Shown here: piece after piece, positions 1 to 4,737 of the stretch
How positions within the stretch are numbered: the first letter of the stretch is position 1
How the letters are laid out: each line of letters begins with the position of its first letter
The notes under the pieces: generated by a model
The model's input: the letters and a program-made list of their open reading frames with translations, nothing else
Databases searched by the model: none
What the model was told of the DNA's origin: nothing
Made by a program: the position numbers and the translations under genes
Assembly (NCBI GenBank): GCA_900555805.1
Contig: USMJ01000090.1
Span: forward strand, 1-5,853
Length of the DNA: 5,853 nt
From: an uncultured Oscillospiraceae bacterium
Lineage (GTDB): Bacteria; Bacillota; Clostridia; Oscillospirales; Acutalibacteraceae
Reading direction: 5' to 3'

Positions 1-55
1 GAGTGTTTGGCTACGAACCAAAAGGTCAGGGGTTCGAGTCCCTTGCAGCGCGCCA
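1..55 (+). tRNA. tRNA-Arg (ACG anticodon), 5' end cut by the window
   Basis: This is the 3' part of a tRNA gene read on the + strand. Bases 1-4 are the end of the D-stem. The anticodon stem pairs 6-10 with 18-22 and encloses the seven-base loop CTACGAA, giving anticodon ACG (13-15), with U33 before it and A37 after it. The variable loop is 23-27. The T-stem pairs 28-32 with 40-44 around the loop TTCGAGT. The 3' acceptor strand is 45-51, the discriminator is G52, and CCA is encoded at 53-55. ACG is read as arginine; its first base is normally deaminated to inosine so that CGU, CGC and CGA can be decoded. The acceptor 5' strand and most of the D-arm lie before base 1, so pairing of the acceptor stem could not be checked. 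Confidence 0.95.
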
Positions 56-56
56 G

Positions 57-86
57 AAGAACGCACCCAATAGGGTGCGTTCTTTT
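57..86 (+). terminator. intrinsic terminator of the tRNA-Arg transcript
   Basis: A perfect 12-bp stem (57-68 with 73-84) closes an AATA tetraloop (69-72) and ends in a run of four T (83-86). It begins two bases after the encoded CCA. This is a textbook Rho-independent terminator and shows that the tRNA is the last or only gene of its transcript. The short distance means that 3' trimming of the precursor has almost no trailer to remove. Confidence 0.93.
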
Positions 87-98
87 ATGTTATCTAAA

Positions 99-172
99 AG
101 GGGCTCGAACAAGGAGGGAGGAGCGCAGCGACGGAAGAAAACAGTCCGGGGGACTGTTTTCGCCGACGTGGC
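99..172. repeat. gene-free stretch after the tRNA with an 11-bp perfect inverted repeat; possible dispersed element
   Basis: The core is a perfect 11-bp inverted repeat (137-147 with 151-161) around GGG. The stem has A-rich and T-rich outer ends, so on either strand it resembles a weak bidirectional terminator with only about four U. The flanks (about 124-136 and 162-172) are partly complementary and would lengthen the stem imperfectly. A T-arm-like string, GGGGCTCGAAC at 100-110, lies just before it and resembles GGGGTTCGAGT in the tRNA (29-39). An open frame runs through from the tRNA (3-188) but has no ribosome site and overlaps the RNA gene, so it is not coding. That this is a copy of a repeat found after tRNA genes in related genomes is my inference from memory of similar spurious proteins. 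The hairpin could also serve as a terminator for the exporter gene on the other strand. Confidence 0.5.
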
Positions 173-178
173 AATATT

Positions 179-213
179 AAAGCACTAAAAACAGATTTGA
201 CTTTTTATGCTTT
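179..213 (-). terminator. weak AT-rich hairpin after the MATE exporter gene
   Basis: Bases 179-191 and 202-213 pair as a 12-bp AT-rich stem with one bulged base (C185) and a ten-base loop (192-201). It starts six bases beyond the exporter stop codon. On the - strand the 3' arm is T-rich, but the stem is weak and the U-run lies inside it, so termination would be inefficient. The stronger hairpin at 137-161 lies further downstream and may complete the job. Confidence 0.35.
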
Positions 214-218
214 TTGTA

Positions 219-1553
219 TTATTCATTGCATTTCTTTAATCCCCGGCGTATTGAACCGCCATAAATCCCCAGCGCGAACACCAAGGCAAAGAAACAACCG
301 AGCGGTACCGAAAACCATATTTTTTCACGGCCGAGAACAGAAAACAGAACGACAGACAAAGACATTAGCGATATAAGCAAAATGTTGATTACGGCGGCTC
401 TCTTCTTATCGCCTATCGACTGAAAATATGTCCCGAAAATCAATGTCGGCGGAAGAAAAATGGCTGACACGGAAATAGTGTTCAATGCCGTCGCGCCGAT
501 TGAAACGATTTCCCGATTTTTAGTGAAGATGCCCATGAGGTCCGATGAAAAAATCTCGACCGCAATTATCGCCGCGACAGAATAAGCGTATAAAAAAACG
601 AAACAACACCTTAGTGTTTGAGAGATCCTTTTCCTGTTTTGCGCGCCGTAATTATAACTCAATACGGGTGACGCGGCTTGAATAATAGCGTTATACGGAA
701 TTATGAGAAATGTCGCTATTTTCCCTGCGTACGCAAACGCCGAAACCCAATCGGAGCTGAAGAAACGAGAGAGACAGTTGTTAACCGCAAGAAATATGAC
801 GGACAGTCCTCCCATCTGAAGAAGAACAGGAACGCCCAAAAGTATAATATCCTTGATCGTTTTAAGACTTGGTTTCGCGCTCTTGAATGACTGGCAAGAG
901 AGTTTTCGGAAGAAAATAACACTCATCAAAAAACTTATGAACTGCGCCCCGACCGTAGCGAGAGCCGCGCCGCTGACGCCCATCTTAAATACAAAAATAA
1001 AAATGTAATCCGCAAAAATGTTGACGGCGGTGGGGATAAACCAGATCAAAAGAGAATATCCCATTCTTCCCTCGGCTCGGATAATTGACGAAAAGCCTGT
1101 CGAAAACACATTGCCTGCGGCAATTATAATCAGATAATCTTTTGCGTAATCATAGATATCGCTTTCCGCGCCCAGCAGATTTAATATGATCGGATGAAAT
1201 ATAATACACAGCGCACCTATGACGGCGGTTGTCACATAAAACGCAAACATAGCGGATACGGTTACACTGCCGGCTTTTCCATATTTCTTTTCGCCGAGCA
1301 GCTTTGAGACGATCGCACTCGCTCCGCTCCCCACGGTTTGAGCGAAAGCGCCCTGCAATATCATGAAAGGATAAACCACCGAAACGCCCGCCATCGCCGC
1401 ATCTCCGATACCGTAGCTGACAAACAGCGTGTCGACAATATTATAAAGCGACGAAAAAAGCAGTGCGCAAAACATAACCGACGAATACCTTAACAAAAGC
1501 TTTGGGGTACTCTCGGTTTCCATCTGTTCCGTCCTTGTGATGCCTTTATTCAT
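219..1553 (-). CDS. MATE family multidrug/toxin efflux transporter (MepA/DinF-like)
   Basis: This predicted 444-residue integral membrane protein should act as a cation-coupled (Na+ or H+) antiporter exporting organic compounds. MATE proteins usually have 440-460 residues and 12 helices in two bundles of six. Helix 1 with the family's YNIVDTLFV string is near residues 21-46. GSGASAIVSKLLGEKKYGKA at 75-94 is the usual cytoplasmic loop region. RAEGRMGYSLL (159-169), MGVSGAALAT (191-200), PVLSYNYGAQN (296-306) and FQSIGDKKRA (377-386) are further signatures, the last two repeating the loop pattern in the second bundle. The substrate cannot be read from sequence. The ATG at 1553 overlaps the kinase stop in ATGAATAA and has AGGGAG seven bases before it. 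A second ATG at 1523 has AAGGA eight bases before it and would give 434 residues beginning METESTPKLLLRYSS, a more typical MATE N-terminus. Reading the frame further upstream would run deep into the kinase gene and is unlikely. Family call is firm; the start is not. Confidence 0.93.
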   Translation of the reverse strand: MNKGITRTEQMETESTPKLLLRYSSVMFCALLFSSLYNIVDTLFVSYGIGDAAMAGVSVVYPFMILQGAFAQTVGSGASAIVSKLLGEKKYGKAGSVTVSAMFAFYVTTAVIGALCIIFHPIILNLLGAESDIYDYAKDYLIIIAAGNVFSTGFSSIIRAEGRMGYSLLIWFIPTAVNIFADYIFIFVFKMGVSGAALATVGAQFISFLMSVIFFRKLSCQSFKSAKPSLKTIKDIILLGVPVLLQMGGLSVIFLAVNNCLSRFFSSDWVSAFAYAGKIATFLIIPYNAIIQAASPVLSYNYGAQNRKRISQTLRCCFVFLYAYSVAAIIAVEIFSSDLMGIFTKNREIVSIGATALNTISVSAIFLPPTLIFGTYFQSIGDKKRAAVINILLISLMSLSVVLFSVLGREKIWFSVPLGCFFALVFALGIYGGSIRRGLKKCNE

Positions 1554-2532
1554 TTGACAGCTCCCTGAAAGCGCATTTATATAAAATGTTGCTTGACACA
1601 ACATCAATAGTCCAACCCGTCTCAAAAGGTCTGTAGCGGTAGAATTTCTCGACTTCCTGAATAAGAGCCATAACGCCTTGGGCAAAAGCATAGCGGATCT
1701 TTGTTTCTCGGTTGACTTCTATTTTTATGTCGCTTAATCTGTTGTAGTATTCGATTGATTTCTTCTTTTTTGTTAGCGGAGACATAAATCCTTCAAGACA
1801 GATCATATCAAAAATCGGATCGCCCCACAGCCCTCTTTCGGGATCGATGATCGAAAACGGCGAATTTTTGTCGGGATCGTTCTTGCATATAATATTTACA
1901 TCCCACAAATCATAATTCACCGCGACGCAGGGAGCAGAAGAAAGAATATCGCTGTATTTTTCTGCATAGCGGAGAAGCCTTCTTCCGCGGCGGCTGCTTT
2001 TTCCCACCTGTTCCGCATCCTGAATCAGATTGGAAATTATAGAGTGAAGAGCGTCCGACCAGTTATCAAAAAGCCCGTTTTGGATATACCCGTATCCGTA
2101 GCCTTTGACGCTGTGTAATTTCGCCAATATCGAGACGGATTCATAAAGGTTGTCGCAGCCCTCGCTGTGAAAAGCGTTTCTGTGAACTCCGTCAAGCTTT
2201 TGCATAACAAACCAATCGGCGTCAACTATGCGGTGTGAAAAGTCTTTTCCGTATATCTTCGGGATAGATATATCTGTGTTTTTTGCAATTGTCTCATACC
2301 AGAACAGCTCCGTTTTGAGCATATCTTTTTCATATGTCATGACTTGCACATCAGATTTCGGCGAGACCTTCAGAACATATTCTTTGTCGGCGGTAACGCT
2401 GTAAACGGAATTGAACATTCCTTTGCCCAGCGGCGATATGGATTTGACGCGAGCTATATTCAGCGACGAGAAAATGTTTCTTATATCGTCGTCAGACAGA
2501 AGATATTTTGTCTTGCTTCTCAAATAAAACAC
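1546..2532 (-). CDS. APH/choline-kinase-fold phosphotransferase, substrate unknown
   Basis: This 328-residue protein has the protein-kinase-like fold of aminoglycoside phosphotransferases and related small-molecule kinases, which move the gamma-phosphate of ATP to a hydroxyl group. The glycine-rich ATP loop is LGKGMFNSVYSV (35-46) and the ATP lysine is K55 in YVLKV. A conserved LAKLH lies at 136-140. The catalytic loop is NYDLWDVN at 206-213, with catalytic D208 and metal-binding N213; the histidine that usually opens this motif is replaced by N206. The second metal site is IDPERGLWGDP (229-239), with D230, E232 and D238. It is first in a two-gene operon with the MATE exporter and is divergent from the AraC gene. 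The listed start is GTG. A TTG at 2523 (325 residues) is better placed, because AAGGGGTG at 2530-2537 ends seven bases before it but overlaps the GTG. Actual antibiotic phosphorylation is unproven; homoserine-kinase-like, choline-kinase-like or fructosamine-kinase-like roles remain possible. Confidence 0.88.
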   Translation of the reverse strand: MFYLRSKTKYLLSDDDIRNIFSSLNIARVKSISPLGKGMFNSVYSVTADKEYVLKVSPKSDVQVMTYEKDMLKTELFWYETIAKNTDISIPKIYGKDFSHRIVDADWFVMQKLDGVHRNAFHSEGCDNLYESVSILAKLHSVKGYGYGYIQNGLFDNWSDALHSIISNLIQDAEQVGKSSRRGRRLLRYAEKYSDILSSAPCVAVNYDLWDVNIICKNDPDKNSPFSIIDPERGLWGDPIFDMICLEGFMSPLTKKKKSIEYYNRLSDIKIEVNRETKIRYAFAQGVMALIQEVEKFYRYRPFETGWTIDVVSSNILYKCAFRELSNE

Positions 2533-2537
2533 CCCTT
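2530..2537 (-). promoter_or_regulatory. Shine-Dalgarno site that argues for a TTG start of the kinase
   Basis: On the - strand AAGGGGTG spans 2537 to 2530. It closely matches the AAGGAGGTG anti-16S sequence, but it overlaps the GTG codon at 2532-2530 and so cannot serve it. It is well placed for TTG at 2523-2521. No other purine-rich site lies at a working distance before the GTG. Confidence 0.5.
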
Positions 2538-2679
2538 ATTCTTAATCTGATGTCATGGTAGCATTTCAGAACAGCCGTGTATATCAAAAAACAGCGATAA
2601 TATTAAAAATCCGCAATGAAAAATCAGAAACCGTTGACTTTTAACAACAATAACTATATCCTTTAAGGTGGGTGATATT
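2533..2679. promoter_or_regulatory. divergent intergenic region between the kinase-exporter operon and the AraC regulator
   Basis: This AT-rich gap must hold the promoters of both transcripts and is the natural place for operators of the regulator. AAAAATC occurs twice as a direct repeat (2605-2611 and 2619-2625), 14 bases start to start. TCAGAA(N0-2)ACCG-like strings occur at 2566-2577 and 2624-2633. TTGACT at 2634-2639 looks like a -35 box for the + strand with TATCCT at 2657-2662 after a 17-base spacer, but the expected start of transcription, near 2669, would fall inside the ribosome site. No strong promoter is evident for the - strand. The region is real as a regulatory spacer; the individual elements are weak. 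Confidence 0.4.
2665..2671 (+). promoter_or_regulatory. Shine-Dalgarno site fixing the AraC regulator start at 2680
   Basis: AAGGTGG sits eight bases before ATG 2680. The only alternative in-frame start upstream, GTG at 2668, lies inside this site and so cannot use it. Confidence 0.75.
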
Positions 2680-3429
2680 ATGAACTACCACGAACTTATG
2701 AATATAAAAATCATACCGAAAGAGATATCCAGATCTCAGTCAAAATCGTTTATGAACGGTTTATATCACACACCGTACAGAGACGAAGTGCGTCTTTTTT
2801 CCTGCATAAAACAGGGCGACCTGAAAAAACTGATATTTGAAATGAAACAGCTCGGAATACAGAATATCACAGTGGGTCAGATGTCCGAAGACGACCTGCA
2901 GCAACGAAAATATATGGCGATAAGCTTTATCACTCTCGCCACAAGATATGCCATACAGGGCGGGCTGAATGAAAACACCGCCTACCGCTTTTCGGATAAT
3001 TTTGTTCTGAAAACAGATAAGGCGAAATCTAAAGCGGCTGTCTATGCGCTGATAATCGACGGAGCCATAGAGCTGACAAACAAGGTCAGCAAGGAACAAA
3101 AGCGAATGAATTACTCACCCCATGTGAGAAAGTGCGTCGCATACATCAATAAAAATCTCCACAAAAAACTTACCGTCAACTCCGTTGCGGAATACTGCAA
3201 GCTATCGCCCGACTACCTGTCGCATCTGTTTAAATCGGAAATGGGAGTGAACCTCAGCAGCTACATAAATCATCAGAAGCTTGAACTGTCACAAACCCTG
3301 CTCTGGGAGGGGTATGACAACGAAAAGATATGCTACACTCTGGGATTTTCGAGCCAAAGCCACTTTATATCTTCATTCAAGAAGGAATACGGCATCACTC
3401 CCGGAGAGTACATCGCTATGACGAAATGA
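2680..3429 (+). CDS. AraC-family transcriptional regulator
   Basis: This 249-residue DNA-binding protein has the AraC/XylS helix-turn-helix domain at its C-terminus (about 146-248). The first recognition unit is LTVNSVAEYCKLSPDYLSHLFK (164-185). The second, around 215-245, holds ICYTLGFSSQSHFISSFKKEYG and the closing TPGEYI, which are family signatures. The N-terminal part is not an obvious cupin. It resembles the alpha-helical sensor-like domain of some Firmicutes AraC regulators, recognisable by RKYMAISFITLATRYAIQGG (77-96), then a Y-SDN segment near 102-107. Its ligand, if any, is unknown. The gene diverges from the kinase-exporter operon, the usual arrangement for a regulator of the adjoining operon and of itself; this is inference. 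It ends convergent to the surface-protein gene. No dedicated terminator is seen except the hairpin at 3558-3581. Confidence 0.93.
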   Translation: MNYHELMNIKIIPKEISRSQSKSFMNGLYHTPYRDEVRLFSCIKQGDLKKLIFEMKQLGIQNITVGQMSEDDLQQRKYMAISFITLATRYAIQGGLNENTAYRFSDNFVLKTDKAKSKAAVYALIIDGAIELTNKVSKEQKRMNYSPHVRKCVAYINKNLHKKLTVNSVAEYCKLSPDYLSHLFKSEMGVNLSSYINHQKLELSQTLLWEGYDNEKICYTLGFSSQSHFISSFKKEYGITPGEYIAMTK

Positions 3430-3449
3430 CAGAGTCGGCGAGACATGAA

Positions 3450-3526
3450 GGTCGGTTAAAATTAAGACCTGACCGCTTTTCGAGTTGCCTATTTTCGATA
3501 CGCGCGCACTCCCTGCGTACCGAAAA
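3450..3526. repeat. intergenic inverted-repeat cluster, candidate dispersed element
   Basis: The clearest part is a 12-bp inverted repeat, 3492-3503 with 3515-3526, having a single A-C mismatch and an 11-base loop (3504-3514). Both arms end in T-run/A-run outwards, so neither strand gives a terminator U-tail. Before it are TTTTCGA repeated at 3477-3483 and 3492-3498, and an imperfect hairpin in which GGTC (3450-3453) can pair with a GACC near 3467-3475. No gene with a ribosome site covers this stretch. The shape fits a small REP- or MITE-like intergenic repeat, but a genome comparison would be needed. Confidence 0.4.
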
Positions 3527-3554
3527 ACAATCTTCACATTTTAATTTCAAGCGC

Positions 3555-3581
3555 AAAAAAGCCACTCTTTCGAGTGGCTTT
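3555..3581 (-). terminator. intrinsic terminator of the surface-protein gene, probably bidirectional
   Basis: A perfect 10-bp stem (3558-3567 with 3572-3581) closes a four-base loop that reads GAAA on the - strand, a stable GNRA tetraloop. On the - strand the stem is followed by a T-run reaching 3555, giving six T in a row. It begins 19 bases after the stop codon of the surface-protein gene. On the + strand the tail is poorer (TTTAAGTTTT), but it could also stop transcripts from the convergent AraC gene. Confidence 0.88.
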
Positions 3582-3599
3582 AAGTTTTGATTGAACTTA

Positions 3600-4520
3600 T
3601 CAGTATGTGAGTTCGTAGGTTTCGTCAAGCTGACCCTTAACGCCGACTGAAAGCGACGCGCTCCTGAGTGAGCCTGTGCCCGAGCCTTCCATGGGAAGAA
3701 CGAGAACAACCTTTGTGAGCTTGCCTGAACCGTCAACCGTCGCATTGATCGTTGCGCCGGGATAGGTCATGTCGGCCTTTGAGATCGTTGCGCCTGCGGG
3801 AAGCTCGAGAGTGGCGAGGTTGAGCGGAATCATAGCCGCCTCATGGTTAGCCGGAGCAACCGTTGTCTGGCCGTCAAATGTCGAGGATTCGCCCTTGATT
3901 GTGATGTTCATAACATATCCGTCGCCGCTTGCCGTTGCCGTTGCGCTTGCTACGCCGTCGGGCTTGAGAGCTGCTTCTCTGCCCTGCGGAAGAATGACAT
4001 CGTTAGCGCTCTTGCCTTCGCTGTCCTTGCCGCCGCTGATGGTGTATGTATCGTCGTAGGGCTTCATGAATGCCTTAAGGATAGCGTTAACGCCGCCCTT
4101 AAGAAAGCCTACGCTGCAGTCTGTGCATTCGAGAGCGACATTGCCGACCTTGTGGACGGTGATGTTCTGCTCTTTCTTAGCGTTGTTGATAACTTCGTTG
4201 TATCTTGCGACAACTTCTTCGTGTGTTGACGGAACTCCGCTTGACGGCTTTGCGTCAGCCTTGCCGTCGTCAGCCTTTGTGGTGTCAGCCGCCGGCTTGT
4301 CGTCGGTCTTGGGAGCGTCCGTGCTCGGAGCCTGAGTCGGAGCCGGAGCAGATGTAACAGGTGTTGTGTTGGTGTTGACCGTTGCGTTCCCGCCGCTGCT
4401 CTGAGCGCCGTCGTATTTAACGGTGATGTTAATGCCCTTGTTCGAGCCAATGCCGTAACCGACGCCGAAAAGCAACGCAGCGACAACAACGATCGCGATT
4501 ACTCTGAGTGCGTTTTTCAT
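3600..4520 (-). CDS. membrane-anchored or secreted hypothetical protein with a Thr/Ala/Asp-rich linker
   Basis: This 306-residue protein has a hydrophobic segment at residues 5-25 (LRVIAIVVVAALLFGVGYGI) after a short basic start, with no lipobox cysteine and no clear signal-peptidase site. It is probably an uncleaved anchor with the rest outside the cell. Residues about 38-98 are a low-complexity linker rich in Thr, Ala, Pro, Asp and Lys, typical of cell-wall-spanning spacers. The folded part (about 99-306) starts PSTHEEVVARYNEVINNAKKE, contains a CxxC pair (C132, C135) and ends in likely beta strands. It resembles uncharacterised surface proteins of Clostridia that have a linker, an (S/T)-x-E-(V/I)-(V/I)-x-x-(Y/F)-N start, and alternating beta strands; I know no function for them. 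The ATG at 4520 has AAAGGGG ten bases upstream. It has its own promoter and terminator, so it is probably monocistronic. Confidence 0.87.
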   Translation of the reverse strand: MKNALRVIAIVVVAALLFGVGYGIGSNKGINITVKYDGAQSSGGNATVNTNTTPVTSAPAPTQAPSTDAPKTDDKPAADTTKADDGKADAKPSSGVPSTHEEVVARYNEVINNAKKEQNITVHKVGNVALECTDCSVGFLKGGVNAILKAFMKPYDDTYTISGGKDSEGKSANDVILPQGREAALKPDGVASATATASGDGYVMNITIKGESSTFDGQTTVAPANHEAAMIPLNLATLELPAGATISKADMTYPGATINATVDGSGKLTKVVLVLPMEGSGTGSLRSASLSVGVKGQLDETYELTY

Positions 4521-4610
4521 GTTTGGGAAACCCCTTTCAAATTTTTGTCAGTGCCGTTTGTGTACGGCTCTTTTCTTCATCTTTCTCTCCGTTCCGAGAA
4601 AGACAATTAC
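4521..4610 (-). promoter_or_regulatory. about 90-base leader of the surface-protein mRNA with two small hairpins
   Basis: Within the predicted untranslated leader, 4580-4587 pairs with 4596-4603 (8 bp, eight-base loop) and 4553-4557 pairs with 4564-4568 (5 bp, six-base loop). The ribosome site GGGG just before the start is followed by CCC after three T, so a small local hairpin could mask it. None of this matches a riboswitch class I know; the hairpins may simply stabilise the mRNA. Confidence 0.3.
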
Positions 4611-4617
4611 ACCATTA

Positions 4618-4646
4618 AAATTACAACAAAAGTGAAAAAAAGTCAA
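4618..4646 (-). promoter_or_regulatory. sigma-A-type promoter of the surface-protein gene
   Basis: On the - strand TTGACT (4646-4641) is a near-consensus -35 box. After 17 bases comes TAATTT (4623-4618); TGTAAT (4625-4620), after 15 bases, matches the -10 consensus better but with a short spacer. Transcription would start near 4611, leaving about 90 bases of leader. The surrounding DNA is AT-rich, with T-runs just before the -35 box. Confidence 0.6.
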
Positions 4647-4670
4647 GTCTTTTAGCCAATCTTTAAGTAA

Positions 4671-4712
4671 TTTCGGTTACAAATTTTTTGCTAAATTTTT
4701 ACTTTCGGTTAT
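4671..4712. repeat. direct repeats upstream of the surface-protein promoter
   Basis: TTTCGGTTA occurs at 4671-4679 and again at 4703-4711, 32 bases apart, about three helical turns, so both copies face the same side of the DNA. Between them AAATTTTT is repeated at 4681-4688 and 4693-4700. The block lies just upstream of the -35 box for the - strand gene, where an activator site or an A-tract UP element would be expected. It could also be chance in AT-rich DNA. Confidence 0.4.
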
Positions 4713-4737
4713 CTTGCACAAATTTGGCAGTGCGTTT

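Noticed and set aside
3..188. 61-codon open frame running from the tRNA through the terminator and hairpin
   Set aside because: It overlaps a clear tRNA and its terminator, has no ribosome site and looks like a chance frame.
2634..2662. TTGACT plus TATCCT as the AraC promoter
   Set aside because: Transcription would start near 2669, cutting off the Shine-Dalgarno site at 2665-2671; kept only as a weak possibility in the intergenic entry.
3480..3486. TTCGAGT matching the tRNA T-loop, as a possible att duplicate of the tRNA end
   Set aside because: Only seven bases match and the flanks diverge, so it is not a credible attachment-site copy.
3416..3745. 109-codon - strand frame across the intergenic repeat and the end of the surface-protein gene
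   Set aside because: It overlaps the well-supported surface-protein gene in another frame and crosses that gene's terminator; its start lies inside the coding region.
3843..4489. Several open frames on both strands inside the surface-protein gene
   Set aside because: They are shadows of the low-complexity, GC-rich coding sequence, with no ribosome sites and no family resemblance.
4681..4737. Terminator for the M20 gene
   Set aside because: Only a 4-bp GCAC/GTGC pairing and self-complementary AAATTT tracts are present; no GC-rich stem with a U-tail.
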